A DNA stretch of 64,000 nt, taken from assembly GCF_006438725.1 (NCBI RefSeq), contig NZ_RCZD01000001.1, positions 558,001 through 622,000 of the forward strand, written 5' to 3'. Shown here one piece after another: positions 1 to 10,453 of the stretch; position 1 is the first letter of the stretch; each line of letters begins with the position of its first letter. The translations under genes were made by a program, and so were the position numbers. The notes beneath the pieces are model-generated. The model was not told the DNA's origin, did not search any database, and saw only the letters and a program-made list of their open reading frames with translations. Source of the stretch: Ewingella americana. Lineage in GTDB: Bacteria; Pseudomonadota; Gammaproteobacteria; Enterobacterales; Enterobacteriaceae.

Positions 1-50
1 AAGAGCGAACCTACGATTTTTCCTGTGGCGGCGATGGCTTCTACTGACAT
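1..50 (-). CDS. dmsD: start of DmsD/TorD-type chaperone gene (partial)
   Basis: Reading the minus strand from the ATG at 50-48, an open frame runs off the window edge (MSVEAIAATGKIVGSL...). It follows dmsC by about 57 bases in the same direction. In E. coli the ynfEFGH operon ends with dmsD, a cytoplasmic chaperone that binds the twin-arginine leader of DmsA/YnfE-type reductases, so position is the main argument. The 16 visible residues fit the start of a DmsD-like helix but cannot prove it. The ribosome binding site is weak (GAGTGA). An unrelated short gene is possible. Confidence 0.45.
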   Translation of the reverse strand, partial: MSVEAIAATGKIVGSL

Positions 51-69
51 ACGTCACTCGCTTTGAAAG

Positions 70-95
70 CGCGCATTGCAGCGAAGCAATGCGCG
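70..95. other. intergenic hairpin between dmsC and dmsD
   Basis: A perfect 10 bp stem (CGCGCATTGC / GCAATGCGCG) closes a 6-base loop (AGCGAA). No T-run follows on the minus strand, so it is unlikely to be a full intrinsic terminator. It more probably protects the dmsC end of the mRNA or lowers read-through into the chaperone gene. Confidence 0.6.
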
Positions 96-107
96 AGAGA
101 TAAAGGA

Positions 108-965
108 TTAACTGCCAATTGTCATACCTACGGTCATATGCAGACCATAGAAAACGGCACGCCCGATTAACTCACCGGCAAACACCATAACAAAAGCCAG
201 CGTCAGGGAGGCAACCGCAGGACGGTTACGCTGAATCAGTGGGCAAATCCAGCAGCCAAGACCAAGAACAACCAGCACCAGACGCGCAACACTCAACGCG
301 CCATATTGCGGTATCAGCGCAGACGCAGCCTGAACCGAGCTGTTGATCATCGCCAGGCTCGCACTCTGCATCACCACGGCCGCCATGCTGACAACCAGTG
401 CAGCGACGCTTACCATCGGCAACAAACGTAACGTACAACTTTGGATATTGGCTAAACGCAGCAGCAAAGCACCGAGCAGCGGTCCACCAATCAGGACCGT
501 CAGGACAAAGTTCAGTGAGGTATACGCATTGTCCCATGTCGGGACCGTATCAATTTCATAAACCCGGCACATGGCGTAAACAAAACCCACGCCCGCCACC
601 ATGGTGATCACCAGCCAGACCTTACCTAACGCCTCAGGCATTTTATTCAATACGGCCAGCAGCCAGTAAATGCCGCCCAGCGCAAAGAACAAAGAACCAC
701 TGCCGATTTCGTTACTCAGTGGCGATGACCCCAGACGATTCAATGAGTTGAACGCCCTAAGTGGTGAACCAAGGTGCAGCACGGAGGCGATAAAAGCCAC
801 CGCCATCAACACCCACAGGAAGAACATTGCCAGGTGAATTCGGCGCATCTCTTCCTGAGTGCGTTTACTGAGCAGAGCCAAGGCTAAGACGACAAAGCCC
901 CCCACCACACACTGCCCTAAAACGGTAAAGACCATCAAAGGCCATTCATGCCATCCGTTTCCCAT
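108..965 (-). CDS. dmsC: anaerobic dimethyl sulfoxide reductase, membrane anchor subunit C
   Basis: A 285-residue integral membrane protein of the DmsC/YnfH family (E. coli DmsC 287 aa). It anchors the DmsAB catalytic dimer and oxidises menaquinol, passing electrons to the Fe-S subunit. About eight hydrophobic segments are visible. Family landmarks include the N-terminal GNGWHEWPLM, the LHLGSP-RAFNSLNR segment and the C-terminal GELIGRAVFYGLHMTVGM. I chose the ATG at 965, one base after the dmsB stop, because a strong AGGAGG lies just upstream inside the dmsB end. A start further upstream would overlap dmsB. It is third in the reductase operon and surely co-translated with dmsB. Confidence 0.95.
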   Translation of the reverse strand: MGNGWHEWPLMVFTVLGQCVVGGFVVLALALLSKRTQEEMRRIHLAMFFLWVLMAVAFIASVLHLGSPLRAFNSLNRLGSSPLSNEIGSGSLFFALGGIYWLLAVLNKMPEALGKVWLVITMVAGVGFVYAMCRVYEIDTVPTWDNAYTSLNFVLTVLIGGPLLGALLLRLANIQSCTLRLLPMVSVAALVVSMAAVVMQSASLAMINSSVQAASALIPQYGALSVARLVLVVLGLGCWICPLIQRNRPAVASLTLAFVMVFAGELIGRAVFYGLHMTVGMTIGS

Positions 966-966
966 C

Positions 967-1584
967 TCAGACCTCCTTCGGGTTAGCAAGATATCCAGTG
1001 GTATCGCCTACCGGACGGCAATTCGCATTGGGCTTAATAACAATATTCGGTTTTGTGAACTGCGCACCAGGCAGAGGCGCAACCTGCGCCAGCGTGCCGT
1101 ATTTCTCCCGCAACTCTTCGATCGGTGCCATGTCCAGCGCGCGTAATGGGCAGGATTCGACGCAAATCGGTTTCTTACCTTCGGCCACGCGTTCGTAACA
1201 TCCGTCGCATTTGGTCATATGGCCTTTCGCGGCGTTGTATTGTGGTGCGCCATACGGGCAGGCCATGTGGCAATAACGGCAGCCGATACAGATATCTTCG
1301 TTAACGACGACGAAACCGTCATCACGTTTATGCATTGCGCCGCTCGGGCAGACCTTGGTACAAGCCGGGTCTTCACAATGGTTACAGGCAATCGACAGAT
1401 AGTAGGCAAAAACGTTCTGATGCCAGCCGTCGCCGTCCTGCTGCCAGTCCCCCCCCGCGTATTCGTAGATACGTCGAAAACTGACATCAGGTGTCAGATT
1501 CTTAAAATCTTTGCACGCCAGTTCGCAAGTCTTGCAGCCGGTGCAACGACTTGAATCAATATAAAAACCATATTGGGTTGTCAT
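967..1584 (-). CDS. dmsB: anaerobic dimethyl sulfoxide reductase, iron-sulfur subunit B
   Basis: A 205-residue electron-transfer subunit with four ferredoxin-type cysteine groups (CTGCKTCELAC, CNHCEDPACTKVC, CIGCRYCHMAC, CDGC with a distal CVESC). These bind four [4Fe-4S] clusters that relay electrons from DmsC to the molybdopterin subunit. It is very close to E. coli DmsB throughout, including the C-terminal DTTGYLANPKEV. It has no leader of its own; the family is exported with the Tat-targeted A subunit. It starts 11 bases after dmsA with an AGGAA ribosome site. One B subunit must serve both A-type subunits encoded upstream. Confidence 0.97.
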   Translation of the reverse strand: MTTQYGFYIDSSRCTGCKTCELACKDFKNLTPDVSFRRIYEYAGGDWQQDGDGWHQNVFAYYLSIACNHCEDPACTKVCPSGAMHKRDDGFVVVNEDICIGCRYCHMACPYGAPQYNAAKGHMTKCDGCYERVAEGKKPICVESCPLRALDMAPIEELREKYGTLAQVAPLPGAQFTKPNIVIKPNANCRPVGDTTGYLANPKEV

Positions 1585-1595
1585 GATTTATTCCT

Positions 1596-4043
1596 TTAAA
1601 CCTTCGCCACTTGCACAAGGTTGGTATGAGAGGGGTTACCTTTCGCCAGGGGTGAAGGCCGTTGAGAAGTCAAAACATTGATGCTACCTGCACGGTCGAT
1701 TTTGTTACTGTCAGGTGAGTACCAGGCTCCCTCTCCCAGCGCAACCACGCCCGGCATCATACGCGGCGTCACTTTGGCAGCGATCTGTACTTCGCCACGG
1801 TCATTGAAGATGCGGATCATGTCGCCATTGCTGATATTGCGCGAACTGGCATCCAGAGGATTGATCCACATCTCCTGACGGCAGGCGGCCTTCAGGACAT
1901 CGACATTGCCGTAGGTCGAATGGGTGCGGGCTTTATAGTGGAAACCGGTCAGTTGCAACGGATAACTGCTCGCCAGTGGGTCATCATAGTTTTCAAATCC
2001 AGCGGCATAGATCGGCAGCGGATCGATAATGTCATCTTTTTCCAACTGCCATTTCGTGGCGATATTGGCCAACTCAGCGGAGTAGATTTCGATTTTACCC
2101 GATGCGGTTTTCAGAGGATTGGCTTGCGGATCCTGACGGAAAGCTTTGTAGGCGACATGGTGCCCTTGCGGATCGCGCTGCTTGAAAATACCGTGTTGGC
2201 GGAAAGTGTCGAAGTCCGGCAAGGCGGGTATCGCCAGCATGGATTGCTGATACAGATGGCGCATCCACTCTTCCTGAGTACGGCCTTCAGTGAACTTCTG
2301 CTCAACGCCCATGCGTTTAGCCAGTTCACTGGTCATCTCATAGATGTTTTTGCATTCGAAACGCGGTTTGATGACTTGATCGGCAAAAATGACGTAAGCC
2401 ATATTGCCCGCCGAGGCGTCCAGACAGAAATCCATCTGTTCGGATGCGGTACAGTCGGGCAGGACGATATCGGCATATTTTGCCGAAGAAGTCATGTGGT
2501 TATCTATCACCACAATCATCTCACACTGCTTGTCATCCTGAAGAATGTCGTGAGTGCGATTGATATCAGAGTGCTGATTGATTAGGCAGTTACCGGCATA
2601 GTTCCAAATAAATTTGATGGGAACATCCAGCTTATCTTTGCCCCGAACACCATCTCGCGTGGCCGTCATTTCAGTAGCGCGGACAATCGCATCCGTCCAC
2701 ATGAACATGGAAATGCTGGTCTGAACTGGATTTTCAAACGTAGGCATGCGGACAAACGGCAGGCTATAAGAGCCTTCACGCGCGCCCGAGTTTCCGCCGT
2801 TAATTCCCACATTACCGGTCAGAATGGCCAGCATCGCAATGGCGCGGGTGGCTATTTCACCGTTCGAATGACGCTGCGGTCCCCACCCTTGTGAGATAAA
2901 GGCCGGTTTTGCCTGGCCTATTTCGCGCCCAAGCTTAATGATTTTGTCGGCTGAAATACCGGTGATCTTCGCCGCCCACACTGGGGTTTTGGCAATGCCA
3001 TCCGCGCCTGCGCCCAAAATATAGGCTTTATAATGCGCATTAGCCGGTGCGCCAGCAGGCAGGGTTTTCTCGTCATAACCAATGCAGTATTTATCAAGGA
3101 ACGGTTGATCCACCAAATTTTCGGTGATCATCACGTGCGCCAACGCGGCAGCCAGTGCACCGTCCGTACCAGGACGGATCGGCACCCACTCATCCTCACG
3201 GCCAGCACCGGTGTCGGTATAGCGCGGGTCGATGATAATCATCCGGGCATTGGATTTCTGCCGAGCCTGTTCGACGTAATAGGTCACCCCGCCGCCGCTC
3301 ATTCGCGTTTCACCCGGGTTGTTGCCGAACAGCACCACCAACTTACTGTTTTCAATGTCTGACGGGCTGTTGCCATCAGCCCAGCCGCCATAAGTGTAAT
3401 TCAAACCTTCGGCAATCTGCGCTGAGCTGTAATCGCCGTAGTGATTGAGATACCCACCGCAGCAGTTCATCAGGCGCGCAATCAGTGTAGAACCCGGTGG
3501 CCATGAACGGGTCATGGTGCCGCCTAAGGTTCCGGTGCCGTAATTCAGGTAGATCGCTTCATTGCCATATTTGCTGATGATATCTTTCATGCTGCCAGCA
3601 ATGGTATCGAATGCCTCTTCCCAACTGATACGTTTGAATTTACCTTCACCGCGTGCGCCTACCCTTTTCATCGGGTATTTCAGGCGATCGGGATTGTAGA
3701 CACGACGGCGCATCGAACGGCCCCTCAGGCAAGCACGCACCTGATGCAATCCTTCGTAGCTGTCATCGCCGGTATTGTCGGTTTCGACATAACGGATCTC
3801 GCCGTCTGTCACATGCATTCTCAACGGACAACGGCTGCCACAATTCACCGTACAGGCACTCCAGACCACTTTCTGATTGGCCGGTTTGCTGCCAGAGACT
3901 GCTTCTGTCGCCAGTGCATGACGAAAAGGGAGTGATACTCCCCCCGCTGCTGCTGCCAACCCCACCAGAGCGGAACTTTTCATCAGCGAACGACGACTGA
4001 TTCCCTCGCCTTTGGTTGATGTCTCTTGCTTCTTAATCGACAT
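1596..4043 (-). CDS. dmsA: anaerobic dimethyl sulfoxide reductase, molybdopterin subunit A
   Basis: An 815-residue catalytic subunit that reduces DMSO and N-oxides at a Mo-bisMGD centre in anaerobic respiration. A Tat leader carries the twin arginines at residues 17-18 (SRRSLMK). The FS0 cluster motif follows (CTVNCGSRC, distal ACLRGRS). The NYGTGTLGGTMTRSWPP stretch carries the serine family members use to ligate Mo. These segments match genuine DmsA more closely than YnfE/F. The start at 4043 has GAGGAG seven bases upstream; a start further upstream would add residues ahead of the leader. It is second in the operon, 96 bases after the YnfE-like gene, with a hairpin just before its ribosome site. 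Confidence 0.95.
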   Translation of the reverse strand: MSIKKQETSTKGEGISRRSLMKSSALVGLAAAAGGVSLPFRHALATEAVSGSKPANQKVVWSACTVNCGSRCPLRMHVTDGEIRYVETDNTGDDSYEGLHQVRACLRGRSMRRRVYNPDRLKYPMKRVGARGEGKFKRISWEEAFDTIAGSMKDIISKYGNEAIYLNYGTGTLGGTMTRSWPPGSTLIARLMNCCGGYLNHYGDYSSAQIAEGLNYTYGGWADGNSPSDIENSKLVVLFGNNPGETRMSGGGVTYYVEQARQKSNARMIIIDPRYTDTGAGREDEWVPIRPGTDGALAAALAHVMITENLVDQPFLDKYCIGYDEKTLPAGAPANAHYKAYILGAGADGIAKTPVWAAKITGISADKIIKLGREIGQAKPAFISQGWGPQRHSNGEIATRAIAMLAILTGNVGINGGNSGAREGSYSLPFVRMPTFENPVQTSISMFMWTDAIVRATEMTATRDGVRGKDKLDVPIKFIWNYAGNCLINQHSDINRTHDILQDDKQCEMIVVIDNHMTSSAKYADIVLPDCTASEQMDFCLDASAGNMAYVIFADQVIKPRFECKNIYEMTSELAKRMGVEQKFTEGRTQEEWMRHLYQQSMLAIPALPDFDTFRQHGIFKQRDPQGHHVAYKAFRQDPQANPLKTASGKIEIYSAELANIATKWQLEKDDIIDPLPIYAAGFENYDDPLASSYPLQLTGFHYKARTHSTYGNVDVLKAACRQEMWINPLDASSRNISNGDMIRIFNDRGEVQIAAKVTPRMMPGVVALGEGAWYSPDSNKIDRAGSINVLTSQRPSPLAKGNPSHTNLVQVAKV

Positions 4044-4058
4044 TACTTTGCTCCTCAA

Positions 4059-4088
4059 TATCCCCCGCATAAAACGTTCAGGGGGATA
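4059..4088 (-). promoter_or_regulatory. leader hairpin just upstream of the dmsA ribosome site
   Basis: On the minus strand an 8 bp stem (TATCCCCC / GGGGGATA) with a 14-base loop lies between the ynfE-like stop and the GAGGAG of dmsA. It has no T-run. It could be a processing or stability element that sets the ratio of the two catalytic subunits; that role is inference. Confidence 0.5.
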
Positions 4089-4139
4089 AACATTGATGAC
4101 GACTTCTGCGGGAGGGAGTCTTTGCGTCCCCGGCCTCGC

Positions 4140-6593
4140 TTATACTTTTTCTATTTGAATCAGGTTGGTATGCTGGGGATTGCCTTTGGCCAGCGGCGAC
4201 GCTCGTTGGGTGGTGAGCGTATTCATGCAGGCACCGTGATCGACGCGGTCGCCGTTCATGTTGGCCTGATGCCACGCACCCTGCCCCATCGCCACCACGC
4301 CTGGCATAATGCGTGGCGTCACTTTGGCCGCCACCCGCACTTCACCGCGATCGTTGAAAACTTTCACCTTGTCGCCGTTTGCGATGCCGCGGGTTTTGGC
4401 ATCAAGCGGATTGATCCAGACTTCCTGGCGACAGGCAGCCTGCAACACATCAATGTTGCCGTAAGTTGAGTGAGTGCGGGCTTTGTAATGGAAGCCAAAC
4501 ATCTGTAGCGGGAACTGGCTGCGTTTCGGGTCGTCCCATCCTTCGAACGTCGACGCATAAATCGGCAGCGGGTTGATGGTTTCATCTTTTTCCAACTCCC
4601 ACTGCGAGGCGATGTCAGCCAGCGCAGAAGAGTAAATTTCAATTTTCCCTGACGGAGTTTTCAGCGGATTAGCCTGCGGATCCTGGCGGAATTTTTTGTA
4701 AGCCACGAAGTGCCCTGCCGGATCTTTACGCTTATAAATACCCATCTCGCGCAATTCCTCGTAGGCCGGCAATGTCGGGTCTTTCAACAGCATTTTGGCG
4801 TAAAGATAGTGCAGCCACTCACGTTGGGTACGGCCCTCAGTGAATTTAGCGTAAACATCCGGGCCAAGACGGCGCGCTACTTCGCTCATCATCTCGTAGA
4901 TGCCTTTGCGTTCGAACTTGGCGGTGGTCGCTGGCTGAATGAATATTAGGTAGCCCATATTCCCGGCGTAATCGTTGGGAATAATATCTTCCTGTTCGAC
5001 AGTCATCAGATCAGGCAGCAGAATATCGGCATATTTTGCCGAAGAGGTCATGAAGTTTTCCAGCACGACAATCATTTCGCACTGTGAGTCATCCTGGAGA
5101 ATGTCATGAGTTCTGTTGATGTCAGAATGCTGATTGGTGATGGTGTTTCCGGCGTAGTTCCAGATAAACTTGATCGGCACATCAAGCTTATCTTTGCCGC
5201 GCACACCGTCCTTTTTGGCCGTCATTTCGGGGCCGCGTACAATGGCATCAGTCCAACTGAAACAGGAAATTTGCGTTTCCACCGGGTTTTCCAGCACCGG
5301 CATACGTTCGATAGTGATGGTGTAAGTGGATTCACGCGCGCCGCTGTTACCGCCATTAATGCCGACGTTGCCGGTTAAAATCGGCAGCATGGCAATCGCA
5401 CGGGAAGTCAGCTCACCGTTGGCCTGGCGCTGCGGCCCCCAGCCCTGGGAAATGTACGCCGGTTTGGCCTGTCCAATTTCACGCGCCAGTTTAATGATAC
5501 GGTCAGCGGGGATACCCGTGACGTGTGAGGCCCATAACGGCGTCTTGGCCGTGGCATCTTCACCCTGACCGAGAATATAAGCTTTGTAATGGCTATTAGC
5601 AGGCGCATCGGCAGGCAAGGTTTTTTCGTCGTAGCCGATGCAGTACGTATCAAGGAATGGCTGATCGACCAGATTTTCGGTGATCAACACATGGGCAAGG
5701 CCTGCGACCAGCGCGGCATCTGTGCCAGGACGAATAGGGATCCATTCATCTTCACGCCCGGCGGCGGTATCGGTATAACGCGGATCGATCACAATCATGC
5801 GCGCATTCGAACGCTCACGCGCCTGTTCCAGATAATAGGTGATCCCGCCACCACTCATGCGTGTTTCAGCCGGGTTGTTACCAAACAGCACCACCAGTTT
5901 GCTGTTTTCGATATCCGACGTACTATTACCGTCGTTGCTGCCGTAGGTGTAAGGCATAGCGCAGGCGATCTGCGCCGTACTGTAGGTACCATAATGGCTG
6001 AGGAAACCGCCATAACAGTTCATTAGGCGGGCGACCAGTGAGGCGTAAGGCGAAGAGCGTGTAATGTTGCCGCCCACTACACCGGAGGTGTAATTGATGT
6101 ATACCGCTTCATTGCCATATTTGGCGACAATACGTTTCAAGTTGTTGGCAATGTCGTCGAATGCTTCTTCCCAACTGATACGCTTAAATTTACCTTCACC
6201 GCGCTTACCCACGCGTTTCATCGGATAGTTAAGACGCTCAGGATGATTCATACGGCGACGCATTGAGCGTCCGCGTAAACAAGCGCGCACCTGATGGTCA
6301 CCATATTCGTCATTGCCGGTATTGTCGGTCTCAACCCAGTACACTTCGTTATCACGAACGTGCAACCGCAGGGCGCATCGGCTGCCGCAGTTTACAGAGC
6401 AAGCGCCCCAGACTACACGGTCTTTGCCATTCTGGGTTTCGGCAGTGACAATTTCAGCCATAGCTTTGCGGCTGAAAGGCAATGAAACGCTGCCTGCAGC
6501 GATGGCCAGTCCTGCCAGCGTGGATGTTTTCATCAACGTTCGGCGGCTGATCCCCGCTTTCTCTGGGGTTATTTCAGGTTTAATTTCCGACAT
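4140..6593 (-). CDS. ynfE: DmsA-family molybdopterin reductase, YnfE/YnfF-like subunit
   Basis: An 817-residue DMSO-reductase-family catalytic subunit with Tat motif SRRTLMK (Arg 17-18), FS0 cysteines (CSVNCGSRC, distal ACLRGRS) and full Mo-bisMGD domains. It differs from the neighbouring DmsA in the active-site stretch (SGVVGGNITRSSPYAS) and in PYTYGSNDGNSTSD, ARESTYTITIERMP and QEDIIPNDYAGNMGYL. All of these are signatures of E. coli YnfE/YnfF, which have been linked to selenate reduction. The start at 6593 is chosen for GGAG eight bases upstream; a longer reading adds 20 unlikely residues before the Tat leader. It is first in the operon, so the locus combines a YnfE-type and a DmsA-type subunit. 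YnfE and YnfF cannot be told apart here. Confidence 0.9.
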   Translation of the reverse strand: MSEIKPEITPEKAGISRRTLMKTSTLAGLAIAAGSVSLPFSRKAMAEIVTAETQNGKDRVVWGACSVNCGSRCALRLHVRDNEVYWVETDNTGNDEYGDHQVRACLRGRSMRRRMNHPERLNYPMKRVGKRGEGKFKRISWEEAFDDIANNLKRIVAKYGNEAVYINYTSGVVGGNITRSSPYASLVARLMNCYGGFLSHYGTYSTAQIACAMPYTYGSNDGNSTSDIENSKLVVLFGNNPAETRMSGGGITYYLEQARERSNARMIVIDPRYTDTAAGREDEWIPIRPGTDAALVAGLAHVLITENLVDQPFLDTYCIGYDEKTLPADAPANSHYKAYILGQGEDATAKTPLWASHVTGIPADRIIKLAREIGQAKPAYISQGWGPQRQANGELTSRAIAMLPILTGNVGINGGNSGARESTYTITIERMPVLENPVETQISCFSWTDAIVRGPEMTAKKDGVRGKDKLDVPIKFIWNYAGNTITNQHSDINRTHDILQDDSQCEMIVVLENFMTSSAKYADILLPDLMTVEQEDIIPNDYAGNMGYLIFIQPATTAKFERKGIYEMMSEVARRLGPDVYAKFTEGRTQREWLHYLYAKMLLKDPTLPAYEELREMGIYKRKDPAGHFVAYKKFRQDPQANPLKTPSGKIEIYSSALADIASQWELEKDETINPLPIYASTFEGWDDPKRSQFPLQMFGFHYKARTHSTYGNIDVLQAACRQEVWINPLDAKTRGIANGDKVKVFNDRGEVRVAAKVTPRIMPGVVAMGQGAWHQANMNGDRVDHGACMNTLTTQRASPLAKGNPQHTNLIQIEKV

Positions 6594-6733
6594 GCTACGC
6601 TCCGGTAAGTTGCTGCTTCCTGTTGCTCCGTCCTGTCCCACCGGTAACAACACCGATGCCTGTAGACCTTGGCGAAGAAATGAGCGGGCCGGGGAAAGCG
6701 TTTAAATTGGAGCATCAGCATACCCACTCAGAT

Positions 6734-6781
6734 TGCATGGATACTACTCACCATGAGGTAGGAAACTTTGTTTGCTATCAA
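6734..6781 (-). promoter_or_regulatory. putative FNR-activated promoter of the reductase operon
   Basis: On the minus strand TTGAT-AGCA-AACAA (6781-6768) matches the FNR consensus at nine of ten positions. A TAGTAT -10 hexamer lies at 6746-6741. The box centre falls about 40.5 bases before the expected start near 6734, the class II spacing. The leader is then about 140 bases. Several loose NarL-type heptamers (TACYYMT-like) lie around it but are not convincing one by one. Confidence 0.55.
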
Positions 6782-6845
6782 AAAAGGAAGGATTGAACAC
6801 CAGTGATTAGTAAATTCGTCGCACCACGCACTATTTCACACATAA

Positions 6846-6869
6846 AAAAAGCGCCCGCTGGCGCTTTTT
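6846..6869 (-). terminator. intrinsic terminator of serS
   Basis: A 10 bp stem (AAAAAGCGCC / GGCGCTTTTT) with a 4-base loop and T-runs on both strands sits 27 bases after the serS stop. It should work in both directions and insulate serS from the reductase promoter. Confidence 0.85.
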
Positions 6870-6896
6870 CGCTATATTTTAGAATATATAACGGCA

Positions 6897-8255
<1,359 letters not shown>

Positions 8256-8295
8256 TCAAAGAGTTATCAGAAGTAACCTTACCGCAAGAGCAAAA

Positions 8296-9639
8296 TTAGC
8301 GGTAGCGTTTTGTCGGGCTATTTTGATCTTGTTCAGTCAGCCATGCCAGCTTTTCGCCGATCTTACCTTCCAGCCCGCGAGATGATGGATAATAGTACTG
8401 AGTTTTCGCCATTTGCGGCGGGAAATAGTTCTCACCAGCGGCATAGGCGTTGGGTTCATCATGGGCATAACGGTATTCTGCGCCCAGCCCCATTTCCTTC
8501 ATCAGCTTGGTTGGCGCATTGCGTAAATGCTCGGGCACATCATAATCCGATTGCTCGCGGGCATCGCGCATCGCCGCTTTAAAAGCGCTGTAGACAGCAT
8601 TGCTTTTCGGTGCGCAGGCCAGATAAACAATCGCCTGAGCGATTGCCCGTTCACCTTCAGCCGGCCCAACGCGGGTAAAGCAATCCCACGCAGAAATGGC
8701 AACCTGCATACCGCGTGGATCCGCATTCCCGACATCTTCTGACGCAATCGCCAATAAACGTCGGGCCACGTAAAGCGGATCGCCACCGGCAGTAATAATG
8801 CGGGCGTACCAGTAAAGAGCGGCATCGGGGGAAGAACCGCGCACCGATTTATGCAGTGCAGAAATCAGATCATAATAGCGATCGCCTTTGTTATCGAAAC
8901 GCGCGCTGCGCTCACCGGAGATTTCTTTCAGTAACTCAGGCGTTAAAGTCCTGATGCCGTTGGCATCGATTTCAGCCATATCAGCCATCATTTCTATGCT
9001 GTTTAGCGCACGGCGTGCATCACCGTTAACCAGTTCACCCAGCATTCGACGCGTCTCATCGGGTACTACAATTTTTTGATCCGCATAGCCGCGCTCTTTG
9101 TTGGTCAGCGCTTGATCAATCACTTTCTCGATATCTTCCGCCGTCAGGGATTTGAGCAGATAGACGCGTGCACGGGAAAGCAGTGCTGAATTGAGTTCGA
9201 ACGAGGGATTTTCGGTCGTCGCACCAATAAAGGTGATGGTGCCGTCTTCGATATGTGGCAGGAAAGCATCCTGCTGGCTTTTGTTAAATCGATGGACCTC
9301 ATCAACAAACAGTATGGTGCGTCTGCCTGCATCACGGTTTTGCCGCGCACGCTCTATTGCCTCACGGATCTCTTTAATGCCTGAGGTGACAGCCGAAATG
9401 CGTTCCACATCCGCGCTGGCGTAGCGCCCAATCAACTCTGCCAGCGTCGTTTTCCCCGTTCCCGGTGGTCCCCATAGGATCATCGAATGCAGTTGCCCGG
9501 CTTCTATCGCACGTGGCAACGGTTTACCCGGCGCCAGTAAATGTTGCTGGCCGATATACTCTGCAAGAGAAACTGGCCGCATTCTTGCGGCCAGTGGCTG
9601 GAACTCATTGTGGGAAAAATCGAGTGACAGATTACTCAA
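8296..9639 (-). CDS. rarA: replication-associated recombination protein A (AAA+ ATPase)
   Basis: A 447-residue AAA+ ATPase related to the clamp-loader and RuvB families. It acts at stalled replication forks and at ssDNA-dsDNA junctions. Walker A is GPPGTGKTT, Walker B FVDEVHRF, sensor 1 GATTENPSF, followed by the tetramerisation domain with [23 protein letters not shown]. The TTG at 9639, with GAGG before it, gives exactly the E. coli length and N-terminus (SNLSLDFS). The ATG at 9663 would add eight residues and overlap lolA by 17 bases. The gap to lolA is 7 bases, so the pair is co-transcribed. Confidence 0.96.
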   Translation of the reverse strand: MSNLSLDFSHNEFQPLAARMRPVSLAEYIGQQHLLAPGKPLPRAIEAGQLHSMILWGPPGTGKTTLAELIGRYASADVERISAVTSGIKEIREAIERARQNRDAGRRTILFVDEVHRFNKSQQDAFLPHIEDGTITFIGATTENPSFELNSALLSRARVYLLKSLTAEDIEKVIDQALTNKERGYADQKIVVPDETRRMLGELVNGDARRALNSIEMMADMAEIDANGIRTLTPELLKEISGERSARFDNKGDRYYDLISALHKSVRGSSPDAALYWYARIITAGGDPLYVARRLLAIASEDVGNADPRGMQVAISAWDCFTRVGPAEGERAIAQAIVYLACAPKSNAVYSAFKAAMRDAREQSDYDVPEHLRNAPTKLMKEMGLGAEYRYAHDEPNAYAAGENYFPPQMAKTQYYYPSSRGLEGKIGEKLAWLTEQDQNSPTKRYR

Positions 9640-9646
9640 AGGGGCC

Positions 9647-10258
9647 TCACTGACGCTGGTCATCCACCGTCACACCTTTCGGCGGTGTAAATTTGAATTT
9701 GGCATCATCAACCGTGGAGTTTTGCTGGCCTTTCAAGACATAAGCACTTTTCTGGCCATCCTGCTCAACGGCGGTAAAGCTTTTGATGGTGCCGGTTGGG
9801 GTCACATTAATCGCAAATTGCTTGAGATTGCCCGTTGCTGCTTTCGGCGTTAATTCGAAATCATCGCCTTTTTGCTTGATGTTGTATTTTGACCAGTCAC
9901 TGCTGTCGTTGCGGGTAATCAACATAAACGGCGTATTACCGGTCGCATTTTTCAGCCAGGTTGCAGTAACTTGCTCAACAAACGGGTTATAGAACCACAG
10001 AGTTTTACCGTCAGACACCAGAATGCTTTCATCCGGTGATGTCATATGCCAGTTGAAGAGATTGGGGCGTTTGACCCACAGCTCGCCTTCACCCTGCTGC
10101 ACAGCAGCACCATCATCACTGGTGACGGTTTGAGTGAAGCTGGCATGGAACGTATTCAGTTTGCCAAGACGAGATTTAAGATCACTGCTAGCGTCAGCCA
10201 GAACGGAAGCGGAGGTAAACGCAGTCAATAAACACCCTACCATTAACAATTTTTTCAT
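9647..10258 (-). CDS. lolA: outer-membrane lipoprotein carrier protein LolA
   Basis: A 203-residue periplasmic chaperone that receives lipoproteins from the LolCDE exporter and passes them to LolB at the outer membrane. A clear Sec signal peptide (MKK, hydrophobic core, cleavage likely after VLA at residue 21) precedes a mature part beginning [13 protein letters not shown]. Conserved features include FHASFTQTV, the [16 protein letters not shown] strand and the C-terminal [10 protein letters not shown]. It sits between ftsK and rarA as in E. coli. The 195 bases upstream hold no gene and presumably its promoter. Confidence 0.97.
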   Translation of the reverse strand: MKKLLMVGCLLTAFTSASVLADASSDLKSRLGKLNTFHASFTQTVTSDDGAAVQQGEGELWVKRPNLFNWHMTSPDESILVSDGKTLWFYNPFVEQVTATWLKNATGNTPFMLITRNDSSDWSKYNIKQKGDDFELTPKAATGNLKQFAINVTPTGTIKSFTAVEQDGQKSAYVLKGQQNSTVDDAKFKFTPPKGVTVDDQRQ

Positions 10259-10453
10259 TCTTATACTTGCCTCAGAAATCCATAAATTCAGACGATGCCT
10301 TTCACACAGGCAAAAGACGTATGGTGCGAACTCTATCCGAGGCAGCGTGCCAGCGGTAGCTCAATCGTCTGAAAAACCATTGTTTTACGCATCTTTGCAT
10401 AAGGGCCGCATTCGCGACCCTTCTTAACAAAATACAAGCAAATCAGGAGAGAT

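Noticed and set aside
1919-2585. 221-codon plus-strand frame opposite dmsA, and similar long antisense frames opposite clpA, hcp and gsiB
   Set aside because: Antisense shadows of well-established genes, with no ribosome sites or family resemblance.
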